NCBI RefSeq assembly: GCF_003846135.1 | Contig: NZ_RHHM01000007.1 | Location: 124,001 to 188,000, forward strand | Reading direction: 5' to 3' | Length of the DNA stretch: 64,000 nucleotides | Source of the DNA: Erwinia psidii | Lineage (GTDB): Bacteria > Pseudomonadota > Gammaproteobacteria > Enterobacterales > Enterobacteriaceae | Shown here: positions 28,293 through 38,383 of the stretch, piece after piece | How the letters are laid out: each line of letters begins with the position of its first letter | Numbering within the stretch: position 1 is the first letter of the stretch | The notes under the pieces: model-generated | Seen by the model: the letters and a program-made list of their open reading frames with translations, nothing else | The model's database searches: none | Told to the model about the DNA's origin: nothing | Made by a program: the position numbers and the translations under genes

Positions 28293-28308
28293 TGTGATTT
28301 AAATCACA
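28293..28308. promoter_or_regulatory. consensus CRP-type site TGTGA-TTTAAA-TCACA
   Basis: A perfect 16-bp palindrome matching the CRP core consensus in both half sites, between divergent ybjC and grxA and ending 26 bp before the grxA ATG. A TAATAT -10-like hexamer lies just upstream at 28285-28290. Placed at or after a grxA start site, it would favour repression of grxA or activation of the opposite strand. Confidence 0.6.
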
Positions 28309-28333
28309 CATTTTGATCATCAAGGGGAAACGT

Positions 28334-28597
28334 ATGTTTGCAGTGATTTTCGGACGCCCGGGTTGTCCTTATTGTGTACGGGCCAAAGAGCTGGCTGAGA
28401 AGTTGGCTGAAGATCGTGAAGATTTCAATTTCCGCTATGTCGATATCCACGCGGAAGGTATTACCAAAGCCGATCTGGAAAAAACCGTCGGAAAACCTGT
28501 TGAAACGGTGCCGCAGATTTTTCTCGATCAAAATCACATTGGTGGCTGTACGGATTTTGAAGCTTATGCTAAAGAGAACCTTGGCCTGTTCCAGTGA
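28334..28597 (+). CDS. grxA: glutaredoxin 1
   Basis: Glutathione-dependent dithiol oxidoreductase that reduces ribonucleotide reductase, OxyR and PAPS reductase. It has 87 aa, with active site C11-P-Y-C14, the cis-proline segment ETVPQIF and the glutathione-binding GGCTDF (GGYTDF in K-12). Seven upstream in-frame codons are excluded because AGGGG precedes the ATG at 28334 and homology starts there. It diverges from ybjC-nfsA as in K-12. Confidence 0.97.
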   Translation: MFAVIFGRPGCPYCVRAKELAEKLAEDREDFNFRYVDIHAEGITKADLEKTVGKPVETVPQIFLDQNHIGGCTDFEAYAKENLGLFQ

Positions 28598-28670
28598 GGT
28601 TTGCCAGCTGGCCCGATAAAACAACTTCGTTGTAGCGAACCCGGCTATTGCGACCCTTTCTTTTTCCTTC

Positions 28671-28700
28671 TGCGGGGTATTTCAACAGAAATACCCCGCA
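28671..28700. terminator. perfect 13-bp hairpin between convergent grxA and ybjM
   Basis: TGCGGGGTATTTC-AACA-GAAATACCCCGCA. Neither side has a good T tract, but the position between two convergent genes suggests a bidirectional terminator or transcript-stabilising stem. Confidence 0.65.
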
Positions 28701-28712
28701 CTGTAAGGCATT

Positions 28713-29084
28713 TCAGCCATGCGAATGCCAGAAAAAAGTCCTTATCAACATGATCAACAGCGAGCCGCAACCACACCAGAAAATGGCACTGGCATCAAAA
28801 GCCAGTTCCTGTATTGGGTCGTAGCACATATCAGCGTAAAAATTCAGAATAAAAATGCACAATAACGTACCTGACAGTGCTGCCACTAGCGCCACCGTGA
28901 GTGGGGCCTCTTTTGAAGTCAGCGCTGCCACCGCACCGGGCAGGATTAACATCAGCAATCCGGGACGCGCCTGCATAATCGCAGCACCTTCAATGAACAT
29001 GTCATAACGCAACGCCATAAAAACGATGCTGTAGAGGACAAGGCTGATTATTCCTCCTGTCCACGACACCCCCCTTAACACCAT
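28713..29084 (-). CDS. ybjM: YbjM family inner-membrane protein
   Basis: A 123-aa protein with four predicted helices. It has the YbjM landmarks LLMLILPGAVAAL, QELAFDASAIFWCGCGSLL and a basic/histidine tail. It is in the K-12 position between grxA and ybjL. The ribosome site is weak (GAGAG). Function is unknown. Confidence 0.85.
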   Translation of the reverse strand: MVLRGVSWTGGIISLVLYSIVFMALRYDMFIEGAAIMQARPGLLMLILPGAVAALTSKEAPLTVALVAALSGTLLCIFILNFYADMCYDPIQELAFDASAIFWCGCGSLLIMLIRTFFWHSHG

Positions 29085-29484
29085 AGGTTTTTCTCTCAGT
29101 AATTGATGTAGTTATCAGGCCAGACATGCCCCAGCCCCACTATTCCTGCTGGCGAAAAGCAAAAAAAACGTTACAAATACAGATGGCTTTTACTGGCTGA
29201 AAAAGAATGAAACGATTAAAATAGACGCCGATTTATCTGGCCTGAGCTGAAACTTACCGCGCACCTCAGGACCGGTTAATCAGGCAATATTTATTTGTCA
29301 TTTTGCTGCAGGCAGTACGCGACATATTTATCCACTCTCTGCGCTGTTCAAATTCAGTCAGCCTGCAACGGTTACGCAGGGTGAGACAAAGGTTTAATAT
29401 TGCCATCGCGCTATTGCCGTGCGAAAAATTTAGCGCAAAAAACCCATTATTTCAACGCGTTACTCGTAAACAAGAAGTTAAACA
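29085..29484. other. ybjM-ybjL divergent spacer
   Basis: 400 bp that must hold both promoters. A short open frame runs into the ybjL start but has no homology. No operator was recognised. Confidence 0.6.
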
Positions 29485-31173
29485 GTGAATATAAACGTCG
29501 CAGACTTGTTAAGTGAAAATGACATTCTGTTATTATTTGTCGTACTCGCTCTGGGACTGTGCCTGGGTAAATTACGCCTTGGCTCGGTTCAACTGGGTAA
29601 TTCCATTGGTGTTTTAGTCATTTCTCTCCTGCTTGGCCAACAGCATTTTGGTATTAACCCGGACGCACTCAACCTGGGCTTTATGTTATTTATTTTTTGC
29701 GTAGGTGTTGAAGCCGGACCTAACTTTTTTTCTATTTTCTTTCGTGATGGCAAGAATTATCTGATGCTCGCGGCGGTAATGGTAGTCAGTGCGATGATGA
29801 TGGCCTTAGGACTGGGCAAACTGTTCAACTGGGATATTGGCCTCACCGCAGGAATGTTGGCGGGTTCGATGACCTCAACACCTGTGCTGGTCGGAGCGGG
29901 AGACACACTTCGGCAAACCTATCCGGGGGGAAACCTGCTCAGCGTTGCTCAGTCAAATCTGAGCCTGGGCTATGCACTGACCTATCTGATTGGTCTGGTC
30001 AGCCTGATTTTTGGTGCCCGTTATCTGCCTAAGTTGCAACATCAGGATCTCTCTACCAGTGCGCTCACCATCGCCCGCGAAAGAGGCCTGGATCCCGACA
30101 GCCAGCGTAAGGTTTATCTGCCAGTGATCCGAGCCTATCGCGTTGGACCAGAGTTGGTTGCGTGGACGGACGGTAAAAATCTGCGCGAGCTGGGTATCCA
30201 CCGTCAGACCGGCTGTTACATCGAGCGTATTCGACGCAACGGTATTCTGGCAAATCCCGACGGCGACGCGGTGCTGCAACAGGGCGATGAAATCTCTCTG
30301 GTGGGTTACCCGGATGCACATTCCCGTCTTGATGCCAGCTTTCGCAATGGGAAAGAAGTGTTTGACCGCGACTTACTGGATATGCGGATTATTAATGAAG
30401 AGATCGTGGTTAAAAATAACAATGCGGTAAATAAACGGCTAAGTCAGCTTAAGCTAACCGATCACGGTTGTTTTCTTAACCGGGTGATCCGTAGCCAGAT
30501 TGAAATGCCCATTGACGACAGTATTATTCTTAATAAAGGCGATGTGTTGCAAATCAGCGGTGAGGCACGTCGGGTTAAATCAGTAGCCGATCGTATCGGA
30601 TTTATCTCAATCCACAGTCAGGTTACTGACCTCCTCGCGTTTTGTGCCTTTTTTATTATTGGACTGATGACCGGAATGGTCACCTTCCAGTTCAGTAACT
30701 TTAATTTCAGCATCGGTAATGCCGCTGGGTTATTATTCTCCGGGATCATGCTCGGTTTTCTACGAGCCAACCACCCCACCTTTGGCTATATTCCCCAAGG
30801 GGCACTGACGATGCTGAAAGAGTTTGGCCTGATGATTTTTATGGTTGGCGTTGGACTGAGTGCCGGCAGCGGTCTGTCACAGGGTCTCGGCGATACGGGC
30901 GTGATGATGTTGGTTGCAGGCTTACTGGTAAGCCTTCTGCCCGTAGTACTCTGCTTCGTTTTTGGGGCCTACGTGTTAAAAATGAATCGTGCACTGCTGT
31001 TTGGTGCCATTATGGGGGCACGCACCTGCGCCCCGGCAATGGAAATTATCAGTGATACGGCACGGAGTAATATACCTGCCCTTGGCTATGCCGGAACCTA
31101 TGCCATTGCTAATGTGTTGCTCACTTTAGCGGGTACGCTGATCGTTATAATCTGGCCAATGTTCGGAAATTGA
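29485..31173 (+). CDS. ybjL: YbjL, AspT/AAEx-family putative transporter with TrkA-C domains
   Basis: Membrane protein of the aspartate:alanine exchanger family, 562 aa (K-12 561). Five or six N-terminal helices ([31 protein letters not shown]) are followed by two cytoplasmic RCK/TrkA-C regulatory domains (about 205-375, with [35 protein letters not shown]). A second set of helices carries [15 protein letters not shown]. coli YbjL is reported, from memory, to take part in glutamate export. It starts at GTG (MNINVADLL), where homology begins. Confidence 0.93.
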   Translation: MNINVADLLSENDILLLFVVLALGLCLGKLRLGSVQLGNSIGVLVISLLLGQQHFGINPDALNLGFMLFIFCVGVEAGPNFFSIFFRDGKNYLMLAAVMVVSAMMMALGLGKLFNWDIGLTAGMLAGSMTSTPVLVGAGDTLRQTYPGGNLLSVAQSNLSLGYALTYLIGLVSLIFGARYLPKLQHQDLSTSALTIARERGLDPDSQRKVYLPVIRAYRVGPELVAWTDGKNLRELGIHRQTGCYIERIRRNGILANPDGDAVLQQGDEISLVGYPDAHSRLDASFRNGKEVFDRDLLDMRIINEEIVVKNNNAVNKRLSQLKLTDHGCFLNRVIRSQIEMPIDDSIILNKGDVLQISGEARRVKSVADRIGFISIHSQVTDLLAFCAFFIIGLMTGMVTFQFSNFNFSIGNAAGLLFSGIMLGFLRANHPTFGYIPQGALTMLKEFGLMIFMVGVGLSAGSGLSQGLGDTGVMMLVAGLLVSLLPVVLCFVFGAYVLKMNRALLFGAIMGARTCAPAMEIISDTARSNIPALGYAGTYAIANVLLTLAGTLIVIIWPMFGN

Positions 31174-31542
31174 AAATTAATTCAAAAAAAAGTGAGAACT
31201 TTTTCTTCAGACGCTGGTCATAATCAGTGCCACTGCTTTTCTTTGAAATCCCCCACATTGTGGAGCCCGCTAACTCTATATTTAGCGGGTTTTTTTATTT
31301 TTTTTTTCCTTTCAGGGGCTATCGGCGGTAACTCTTTTGCGCTGACAAAAATAATCACAATTTTATTCTTAACGAAAGCACAACCACGTCCGTAATCAGG
31401 AACATACCTGTTTATCTTCCTCTACTCAGCTTTTATCCTGTCCGCCAATATTATTTACCGCAGCCAGGATAATGAATCTGGCTGTGCCATTGTTTTACTT
31501 TCAGATGCCCTTTGCATCTGCTGAAAAGACGAGGAGATGGAT
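31174..31542. other. ybjL-ybjG spacer
   Basis: 369 bp holding the ybjL terminator and two further stem-loops: CAGCCAG...CTGGCTG (31461-31484) and CAGATGC-CCTTT-GCATCTG (31502-31520). The second ends 10 bases before the ybjG ribosome site. No small gene is evident. Confidence 0.6.
31266..31297 (+). terminator. Rho-independent terminator of ybjL
   Basis: CCCGCTAA pairs with TTAGCGGG around an 8-base loop, followed by a long T run. Confidence 0.92.
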
Positions 31543-32151
31543 ATGATGGAAGAAATGAACAGAACATTGTTTCTTTGGATTAACGCCACGCCAGCGTCGC
31601 CTGACTGGCTGATTTCAACCGCAACTTTTTTTGCCAGAGACCTTATCGCTATTGTGCCATTGCTGATTGTCACACTCTGGCTGTGGGGCCAAAAAAGCCA
31701 GCTGGCTTCGCAACGCCAGCTGGTACTGAAAACGGCTATTGCACTGGCTTATGCCATGACCATCTCCTGGTGCATTGGCAATCTGCTGCCACATCCACGC
31801 CCCTTTGTAACAGGGCTGGGTCACCAGTTTCTGCGACATGCGGCGGATGACTCTTATCCCAGCGATCACGGCACCGCCATCTTTACTGTCGCCGTTGCAT
31901 TTCTTTGCTGGCACCGCGTCTGGTCCGGTGTACTACTGATGGTAGTGGCATCGGCCATTGCATGGTCACGCATTTATCTCGGTGTGCACTGGCCTGTGGA
32001 TATGCTGGGGGGATTACTGGTTGGGATGCTTTCATGCCTGTTTGCACAGGTTGCCTGGCAGTTTTGCGGCAGGCGCTTATTACAGAATATCTCCTCCCTG
32101 TACCGGTTCCTGTTTGCCATTCCAATCCGTAAAGGCTGGGTGCGCAACTAG
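31543..32151 (+). CDS. ybjG: undecaprenyl-diphosphatase YbjG (PAP2 family)
   Basis: Inner-membrane PAP2 phosphatase that dephosphorylates undecaprenyl pyrophosphate on the periplasmic side to recycle the lipid carrier; family members can confer bacitracin tolerance. It has 202 aa and about five or six helices. PAP2 motifs are PHPRPF, the catalytic PSDHG (DDSYPSDHG) and SRIYLGVHWPVDMLGG. The C-terminus YRFLFAIPIRKGWVRN matches E. coli YbjG. Three ATGs cluster; the one six bases after GAGGAG is chosen. Confidence 0.95.
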   Translation: MMEEMNRTLFLWINATPASPDWLISTATFFARDLIAIVPLLIVTLWLWGQKSQLASQRQLVLKTAIALAYAMTISWCIGNLLPHPRPFVTGLGHQFLRHAADDSYPSDHGTAIFTVAVAFLCWHRVWSGVLLMVVASAIAWSRIYLGVHWPVDMLGGLLVGMLSCLFAQVAWQFCGRRLLQNISSLYRFLFAIPIRKGWVRN

Positions 32152-32342
32152 ACAGGCACCCTGAGATGAACCGGGGTTTAACTGTCACTCAGGGCAGCAA
32201 CAGTGGTCCTGAGTGGCAATCTGACAGCCACCGGTGTCAGCCAGGACAAAAAGAGATACACCATAATGGTGGTGCAGTTATTACAATACATAACCGTATG
32301 CACGACTTGACCGCATAATTATCCGGGCAGGGATGTCCGCAC

Positions 32343-33530
32343 TCAGGCAAACCATTTTCCAAACCAGCCGTTAAATTTCATCAGCACAAGATCTGTTATC
32401 CGGCTGAAAAAATGCCCTTCTTTCACTGTTTCCATCACCACCAGCGGATGTTGCTCAATGATTTTGCCGTCCAGTTGAAAATCAATAGTGCCCACGACCT
32501 GATTTTTCGCTAATGGAGCCTTCAGCAGAGGCTGAGATAACGTATAGCTGGCCTTAAGATTTTTCATCTGCCCTTTAGGCAGGGTCACCGATGCATCGCC
32601 AGCAACACCAAGCTGGACCTCTTTTTTATCCCCATACCATACGCGATGCGTGGCAAACGGCTTCCCGGCTTTGATGGGGGTCACCGTGTCAAAAAAGCGA
32701 AATCCCCAGGTAAGCAATTTTTCGCTTTCGTGAAAGCGCACAGCGTCAGTATCAGCACCAAGCACCACTGAAATCAGCCGCTGGTCACCGTCGGTGGCAG
32801 ATGCTACCAGGTTATTCCCCGCCCCGTTAGTATGTCCGGTTTTAATGCCATCAACGTTCAGATTGCTGCTCCACAGGAGGCGGTTGCGGTTATATTGCCG
32901 GATATTATTAAAGGTAAACTCTTTTTCCTTATGCAGGGCATACTCGTCCGGCACATCGCGGATCAGCGCCTGACTCAGCAACGCCATATCACGGGCCGTG
33001 CTGAATTGTCCCTCTGAATCCAGCCCGTGCACCGTTTTAAAATAGGTATTTTTCAGTCCCAGTGCCTGCGCGTAGCTGTTCATCAGACTGACAAACGAAT
33101 CCTGACTACCGGCAACATAATCCGCCAGCGCGATACTGGCATCATTACCTGACTGGATGACGATACCTCTGTTGAGTTCAGAGACCGGAATACGGTCGCC
33201 CGGCTTAAGAAACATCAGTGATGACCCTTGCAGGACCGGATTGCCGGTCGCCCAGGCATCTTTCCCCACCGTCACCATATCGTCAGCGGTGATTTTTCCT
33301 GACTTAATTGCGTGACCGACAACATAGCTGGCCATAATTTTGGTCAGACTGGCAGGATCGAGGCGATCATCTGCATGAGATTCTGTCAGCACTTTTCCAC
33401 TGCGGTAATCCATCAGTATCCAGGCTTTAGCATCAACCTGCGGTTGGGTTGGAGCCTGTTCGGCACGGGCGGGAGAAAGCAGTATGCAAAACAGGGGCAG
33501 GACAGCGGCAGGGAGTCGCATTTTCTTCAT
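32343..33530 (-). CDS. dacC: D-alanyl-D-alanine carboxypeptidase DacC (PBP6)
   Basis: Periplasmic penicillin-binding protein that trims the terminal D-Ala of pentapeptides. The 395 aa begin with a signal peptide ending near ARA. Active-site motifs are S61-L-T-K, S127-G-N and K230-T-G. A C-terminal beta domain follows, and the amphipathic membrane anchor ([11 protein letters not shown]) is present. K-12 DacC has KTGTTAGAG, while this protein has KTGHTNGAG, as in PBP5 (DacA). The name therefore rests on synteny (near ybjG/rimO) and higher overall similarity to DacC. Confidence 0.93.
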   Translation of the reverse strand: MKKMRLPAAVLPLFCILLSPARAEQAPTQPQVDAKAWILMDYRSGKVLTESHADDRLDPASLTKIMASYVVGHAIKSGKITADDMVTVGKDAWATGNPVLQGSSLMFLKPGDRIPVSELNRGIVIQSGNDASIALADYVAGSQDSFVSLMNSYAQALGLKNTYFKTVHGLDSEGQFSTARDMALLSQALIRDVPDEYALHKEKEFTFNNIRQYNRNRLLWSSNLNVDGIKTGHTNGAGNNLVASATDGDQRLISVVLGADTDAVRFHESEKLLTWGFRFFDTVTPIKAGKPFATHRVWYGDKKEVQLGVAGDASVTLPKGQMKNLKASYTLSQPLLKAPLAKNQVVGTIDFQLDGKIIEQHPLVVMETVKEGHFFSRITDLVLMKFNGWFGKWFA

Positions 33531-33801
33531 GATAACATCCAGGTATCCATTTGAAAGTTAGACATTTTCAGCTAACAGACTACTGGAGTGTTACGCTATC
33601 CTGTCTGTCGGCAAAAATGAACAGCCATACCGTAAAGTTTTTCACAGTTTATTAGATAAATCCTGGCGGTCACCCTCATCCGGCTATTTTTTGCCCAAAA
33701 AAAACTAAAAATTCCAGGTGTAATTCCGATTTTTCGCAGAACGGTTAAGCCGATCACAAAATTCCGCTACCCTGAATGCACTTTGCCAGAGGAGTATGAC
33801 G

Positions 33802-34458
33802 ATGGATTTAGCCCTGTTCGATCTTGATGAAACACTGATCTGTGATGATAACACCGGCCTGTGGTTACGCTGGCTGGTTTCGCAGGGATATGCCCCCCCA
33901 GCGCTGATTGAACAGGAACGCGCGCTGATGACGCAGTATTATCAGGGAACACTGTCGATTGAAGACTATATGACCACCACCCTCTCCCCACTGACCGGCA
34001 TGAGTACGCTAACGGTATCAGGCTGGATCAGACGCTTTATTCAACGTGATATTACGCCCAGAGTTTACCCCTCAGCCCGCGACAGGTTGGCCTGGCACAG
34101 GCACCGCGGCGACAGGGTAATCGTTATTTCTGCCAGCGGTGAGCATCTGGTCACGCCGATTGCTGAACAGTTGGGGGCGGATGTGGCGCTGGCTATTGGC
34201 GTGGAGATTGTTGATGAGCGATACAGCGGCAAAACTTATGGCACCATGACCTATAAAGAAGGTAAGGTGACGCGGCTTAACAGCTGGCTGTCACAACAGA
34301 CGGAACTGGCGTTCGACAAAATCTGGGCTTACAGCGACTCAATGAACGATTTGCCGATGCTGGAACATGCCGATTTCGCGCACGTTATCAACCCGGCAGA
34401 ACCGTTGCAGCAACTGGCACAGGAACGCGGTTGGGAAGTACATCACTGGCAACGCTGA
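33802..34458 (+). CDS. HAD superfamily phosphatase (subfamily IB, SerB-like)
   Basis: A 218-aa cytoplasmic hydrolase with all HAD motifs: nucleophile block D7-L-D-E-T-L, motif II ISASGEHL, the lysine in YKEGKV and motif IV YSDSMNDLPMLEHAD. The helical cap (about 20-90) is typical of the SerB/IB group. It probably hydrolyses a small phosphomonoester; the substrate is not deducible. The start at MDLALFDLD is chosen because AGAGGAG lies 7 bp before it; an ATG two codons upstream is too close. Confidence 0.9.
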   Translation: MDLALFDLDETLICDDNTGLWLRWLVSQGYAPPALIEQERALMTQYYQGTLSIEDYMTTTLSPLTGMSTLTVSGWIRRFIQRDITPRVYPSARDRLAWHRHRGDRVIVISASGEHLVTPIAEQLGADVALAIGVEIVDERYSGKTYGTMTYKEGKVTRLNSWLSQQTELAFDKIWAYSDSMNDLPMLEHADFAHVINPAEPLQQLAQERGWEVHHWQR

Positions 34459-34480
34459 CAGGTCTGGATAAAATATCTGA

Positions 34481-34506
34481 AGCACTCACAGAGGGGTGCT
34501 TTTTTG
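34481..34506 (+). terminator. Rho-independent terminator after the HAD phosphatase
   Basis: AGCACTC and GGGTGCT form the stem, followed by TTTTTTG, 22 bp past the stop codon. Confidence 0.88.
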
Positions 34507-34664
34507 TTACCAGCCACCGGTAATCTTTTTGCATATGACTGTTCTGCGTGATGTTTGCCGCTGGCGTAAAAGGTAAATCTCCGTGCCATTCACATTGCTG
34601 TATAAATTTTGCTTCGACCCCGGTAAAATCCCGCGCAAAATGCTGTGCTGAACTGGAAAAAGTC

Positions 34665-35993
34665 ATGTCGCAAAACACAACAATGGCACCCCGCGTAGGT
34701 TTCGTCTCCCTCGGTTGCCCAAAAAATCTTGTTGACTCTGAAAGGATCCTCACTGAGTTACGTACGGAAGGATACGAAGTGGTTCCGCGTTATGACGACG
34801 CGGAAATTGTCATCGTCAACACCTGTGGCTTTATTGACAGTGCGGTGCAGGAGTCGCTGGAAGCCATCGGCGAGGCGCTGAATGAAAATGGCAAAGTGAT
34901 TGTTACCGGCTGTCTGGGCGCGAAAGAGAACCAAATCCGTGAGGTGCACCCCCGCGTTCTGGAGATCACCGGGCCACACAGTTACGAACAGGTGCTCTCT
35001 CACGTCCACCAGTATGTGCCAAAACCCCAGCACAACCCGTTTCTTAGCCTGGTGCCGGAACAGGGCGTTAAACTGACGCCACGCCACTATGCCTATCTGA
35101 AAATTTCCGAAGGCTGTAATCATCGCTGTACGTTCTGCATCATCCCGTCAATGCGCGGCGATCTGGACAGCCGTCCGATTGGTTCCGTGCTTGATGAAGC
35201 AAAACGGCTGGTGGAAGCCGGTGTAAAAGAGCTACTGGTTATCTCGCAGGATACGTCAGCCTATGGTGTGGATGTCAAACACCGTACCGGTTTCTGGAAC
35301 GGTTCCCCGGTGAAAACCAGCATGGTCAGTCTGTGCGAACAGCTGGCAAAGCTGGGCGTATGGGTTCGTCTGCACTACGTCTACCCTTACCCGCATGTGG
35401 ATGAGGTGATCCCGCTGATGGCGGAAGGAAAAATCCTGCCGTATCTGGATATTCCACTGCAACATGCCAGCCCACGTATCCTCAAGCTGATGAAACGTCC
35501 GGGTGCCGTAGAGCGCACGCTGGAACGGATCAAGCGCTGGCGGGAAATCTGCCCGGCGCTGACGCTGCGTTCCACCTTTATCGTGGGCTTTCCCGGTGAA
35601 ACCGAGGAAGATTTCCAGATGTTGCTCAACTTCCTGCAGGAAGCGCGGCTGGATCGGGTAGGCTGTTTCAGGTACAGCCCGGTTGAAGGCGCCACCGCCA
35701 ACCAGCTCCCGGACCAGGTTCCTGAAGAGGTCAAGCAGGAACGCTATGACCGTTTTATGCAGCTGCAACAGGCCATCTCTGCCAGCCGCCTTCAGGAAAA
35801 AGTAGGGCGCGACATTCTGGTGATCGTTGACGAAGTGGATGAAGAAGGCGCCATCGGCCGCAGTATGGCAGATGCGCCGGAAATCGACGGCGCGGTTTAC
35901 CTGAACGGTGAAAAGCAGCTCAAACCGGGTGATGTGATCCGCGCACGCGTGGATAACGCCGACGAATACGATCTCTGGGCGACAAAGATCTGA
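34665..35993 (+). CDS. rimO: ribosomal protein uS12 methylthiotransferase RimO
   Basis: Radical-SAM methylthiotransferase that modifies the beta-carbon of Asp in ribosomal protein S12. The 442 aa comprise an N-terminal UPF0004 domain with [4Fe-4S] ligands C18, C54 and C83, a radical-SAM cluster CNHRCTFC with C151, C155 and C158, and a C-terminal TRAM domain (about 375-442). It is close to K-12 RimO (441). The frame is open 39 codons upstream without homology, so the ATG at MSQNTT is taken. Confidence 0.98.
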   Translation: MSQNTTMAPRVGFVSLGCPKNLVDSERILTELRTEGYEVVPRYDDAEIVIVNTCGFIDSAVQESLEAIGEALNENGKVIVTGCLGAKENQIREVHPRVLEITGPHSYEQVLSHVHQYVPKPQHNPFLSLVPEQGVKLTPRHYAYLKISEGCNHRCTFCIIPSMRGDLDSRPIGSVLDEAKRLVEAGVKELLVISQDTSAYGVDVKHRTGFWNGSPVKTSMVSLCEQLAKLGVWVRLHYVYPYPHVDEVIPLMAEGKILPYLDIPLQHASPRILKLMKRPGAVERTLERIKRWREICPALTLRSTFIVGFPGETEEDFQMLLNFLQEARLDRVGCFRYSPVEGATANQLPDQVPEEVKQERYDRFMQLQQAISASRLQEKVGRDILVIVDEVDEEGAIGRSMADAPEIDGAVYLNGEKQLKPGDVIRARVDNADEYDLWATKI

Positions 35994-36000
35994 TCCACAG

Positions 36001-36023
36001 CCTGCTGGCGGCCTGCCAGCGGG
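36001..36023. terminator. GC-rich hairpin between convergent rimO and the DUF4385 gene
   Basis: CCTGCTGGC-GGCCT-GCCAGCGGG, nine pairs with one G-T, eight bases after the rimO stop. No T tract on either side, so termination is uncertain. Confidence 0.45.
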
Positions 36024-36032
36024 CAATCCTCT

Positions 36033-36482
36033 TCAGCCATAGCGCTTCTGGTGCTGTTTGCGTCGTTGCAGATAGTCCTTATCGGCACGAATTTTGTCCC
36101 AACTGGCTTTAAAAATGGCCGCAGCGGCGGCTTTTTCCGCATTCAGCGTTCGGGGTAGCAGTTCACCGTTGGCATCGTATTTTTTTCCGCCCTGATGATT
36201 AGCATAACGGCGTGCGCGGGTATAACCCATCTGAATAAATTTTCTCGCCATGTCCATGCCAACAAAATCGTCTGCCGCGCGGTAGGCTTCAAACAGTTGC
36301 ATAATTTTCTCTGCTGAAGCTTCAGCCAGCAACGGCGTTTTAAAACGCCAGTGTGGTAGGATCTCACTTTTGTAAGGCTCCACGGACAGCACGCCCTGCT
36401 CCCCCCTTCCCACCTGATAGCGCTCAGGGTGCTGGCGAAAATCAATATTTTTACCGTCCTGCTGATAATCGAATGCTGTCAT
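36033..36482 (-). CDS. DUF4385 domain protein
   Basis: A 149-aa soluble protein carrying the DUF4385 signature: YKSEILPHWRFKTPLLAEASAEKI, then LFEAYRAADDFVGMDMARKFIQMGYTRARRYANHQGGKKY. The N-terminus is polar (FDYQQDGKNIDFRQHPERYQVGRGEQGVL) and the C-terminus basic and Ala-rich. It begins 4 bp after the gsiD stop on the same strand, with no independent ribosome site, so it is probably translated by coupling as the last gene of iaaA-gsiABCD. K-12 has no such gene in the gsi operon. Function is unknown. Confidence 0.85.
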   Translation of the reverse strand: MTAFDYQQDGKNIDFRQHPERYQVGRGEQGVLSVEPYKSEILPHWRFKTPLLAEASAEKIMQLFEAYRAADDFVGMDMARKFIQMGYTRARRYANHQGGKKYDANGELLPRTLNAEKAAAAAIFKASWDKIRADKDYLQRRKQHQKRYG

Positions 36483-36486
36483 CGCA

Positions 36487-37392
36487 TCAGGTTTTTAGTT
36501 TTGGATCGAGCGCGTCACGCAGGCCATCGCCCAACAGATTAAACGCCAGCACGGTGAGGAAAATCGCCAGGCTGGGAAAAATCGCGACGTGTGGTGACAT
36601 CACCATATCCGCGCGAGCTTCATTGAGCATTGCCCCCCATTCCGGCGTTGGCGGCTGCGCACCCAGCCCCAGAAACGACAGGCTGGCAGCACTGATAATT
36701 GAGGTGCCGATGCGCATGGTGAAATAGACCACAACCGAAGAGAGGGTACCCGGCAGGATATGCCGCAGAATGATGGTCAGATCGGAGGCGCCGATACTGC
36801 GTGCGGATTCAATGTAGGTCAGGTGCTTCAGCACCAGCGTATTGCCGCGGACCAGTCGGGCAAATGCCGGAATACTGAAAATCGCCACCGCGATAATGAC
36901 GTTAGACATGCCTGTCCCGGTGATAGCCACCACCGCAATCGCCAGCAGGATGCCAGGAAAAGCGAACAGTACATCGCTGACGCGCATGATAATTCGGTCC
37001 CACCAGCCTTCGTAGTAACCGGCCAGCAGCCCCAGAAACGTACCGATTGCCGCCCCCAGCACCACTGAGAAGAAACCAGAAATGAGCGAAAGCCGTGTAC
37101 CCACCAGCACGCGGCTGAAAATATCACGTCCCAGAGAATCAACGCCAAACCAGTGCATCGCCGATGGTCCTTCGTTCAGCCGGTCATAATCAAAATAATT
37201 TTCCGCATCAAACGTTGCCAACCAGGGGGCGAAAACCGCCAGAAAAATCAGCAGCAGTACAAATCCGGCTGACGCCAGTGCCACCGGATGACGCTTAAAG
37301 CGCCGCCAGAATTCGCGCCAGGGCGTGCGCACGCGATGCTGATTCAGGGTTGGCATCGCGGACAGCGCCGCATTACGTCGCCAGTTTTTCAT
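36487..37392 (-). CDS. gsiD: glutathione ABC transporter permease GsiD
   Basis: Inner-membrane permease (OppC/DppC type) of the glutathione importer, 301 aa. [25 protein letters not shown]-type loop [21 protein letters not shown] and [25 protein letters not shown] match K-12 GsiD. Start at the ATG with AAGGA 7 bp upstream; a TTG one codon earlier is also in frame. Nine bases separate it from gsiC. Confidence 0.97.
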   Translation of the reverse strand: MKNWRRNAALSAMPTLNQHRVRTPWREFWRRFKRHPVALASAGFVLLLIFLAVFAPWLATFDAENYFDYDRLNEGPSAMHWFGVDSLGRDIFSRVLVGTRLSLISGFFSVVLGAAIGTFLGLLAGYYEGWWDRIIMRVSDVLFAFPGILLAIAVVAITGTGMSNVIIAVAIFSIPAFARLVRGNTLVLKHLTYIESARSIGASDLTIILRHILPGTLSSVVVYFTMRIGTSIISAASLSFLGLGAQPPTPEWGAMLNEARADMVMSPHVAIFPSLAIFLTVLAFNLLGDGLRDALDPKLKT

Positions 37393-37401
37393 CAACGATC
37401 C

Positions 37402-38322
37402 TTATTTGTAGCGTATCGCCGGATTAATCACGGCATACAACATATCAACCATCAAATTGATCAAAATAAACTCCAGAGAGAACAGCAGCACCAGGGCCTG
37501 CACGACCGGGTAATCACGCATTTCAACGGAGTCCACCAGCAGGCGGCCCAGTCCCGGCCAGTTAAAGACCACTTCCACCACAATCGATCCACCCAGCAGA
37601 AAACCAAATTGCAGTCCCATCATGGTGACAACCGGGATCATCGCATTACGCAATCCGTGTTTGACCACCACCAGAGACTCCCGCACACCTTTGGCACGGG
37701 CGGTACGCATATAATCCTCCTGCATCACTTCGACAAAAGAAGCACGGGTGAAACGAGCCATCACGGCGGCTACCGCCGCGCCAAGGGTGATGGAGGGCAG
37801 AATATAGTGCTGCCAGCTGTCCGCGCCCACCGTTGGCAACCAGCCCAACGATACCGAGAAAACCTGCATCAGCAGCATTCCCAACGCAAACGCGGGAAAT
37901 GAGATCCCGGACACCGCCAGCGCCATTCCGAGACGATCCGGCCAGCGGTTGCGCCAGACGGCGGAGACAATCCCCAGTGCCATGCCAAACACCACCGACC
38001 ACCCCATACTGCTGAGTGTCAGCCACAGGGTTGGCAAAAAGCGCTGGGCAATTTCTGAAGATACCGCTCTTCTGGATACAATCGACTGACCGAAATCACC
38101 CCCGATCGCATTGCCGATAAAATGCCAGAACTGCACCAGCAGCGGCTGATCCAATCCAAGCTGCTGGCGTAACATCGCCACTACCGTCGCATCCGCTTCG
38201 GGACCGGCGATAATCCTCGCCGGGTCGCCAGGCAGCATGTGAACAAACAGGAACACCAGCACGGCCACAATCAGCAGAGTGGGGATCAGTCCCAGCAAGC
38301 GTTTAAAAAAATAATTAAGCAT
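37402..38322 (-). CDS. gsiC: glutathione ABC transporter permease GsiC
   Basis: OppB/DppB-type permease, 306 aa as in K-12. Opens [19 protein letters not shown]; carries [32 protein letters not shown] region [22 protein letters not shown] and [21 protein letters not shown]. The start follows AGGAAAACCT; nine upstream codons in frame lack homology. Confidence 0.97.
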   Translation of the reverse strand: MLNYFFKRLLGLIPTLLIVAVLVFLFVHMLPGDPARIIAGPEADATVVAMLRQQLGLDQPLLVQFWHFIGNAIGGDFGQSIVSRRAVSSEIAQRFLPTLWLTLSSMGWSVVFGMALGIVSAVWRNRWPDRLGMALAVSGISFPAFALGMLLMQVFSVSLGWLPTVGADSWQHYILPSITLGAAVAAVMARFTRASFVEVMQEDYMRTARAKGVRESLVVVKHGLRNAMIPVVTMMGLQFGFLLGGSIVVEVVFNWPGLGRLLVDSVEMRDYPVVQALVLLFSLEFILINLMVDMLYAVINPAIRYK

Positions 38323-38383
38323 AGGTTTTCCTGTGCCGGGGACAGCCACGCGATGATACCGCGTGGCTGATTTTCAGCGAGGC

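Noticed and set aside
24000-31000. Possible prophage or genomic island around the ybjN-nfsA interval
   Set aside because: No integrase, tRNA attachment site or phage structural gene; only a single small IS remnant interrupts otherwise syntenic genes.
35256-36026. 256-codon minus-strand frame antisense to rimO
   Set aside because: Long because of GC-rich codon bias in rimO; the rimO protein is unambiguous and the antisense product shows no domain.
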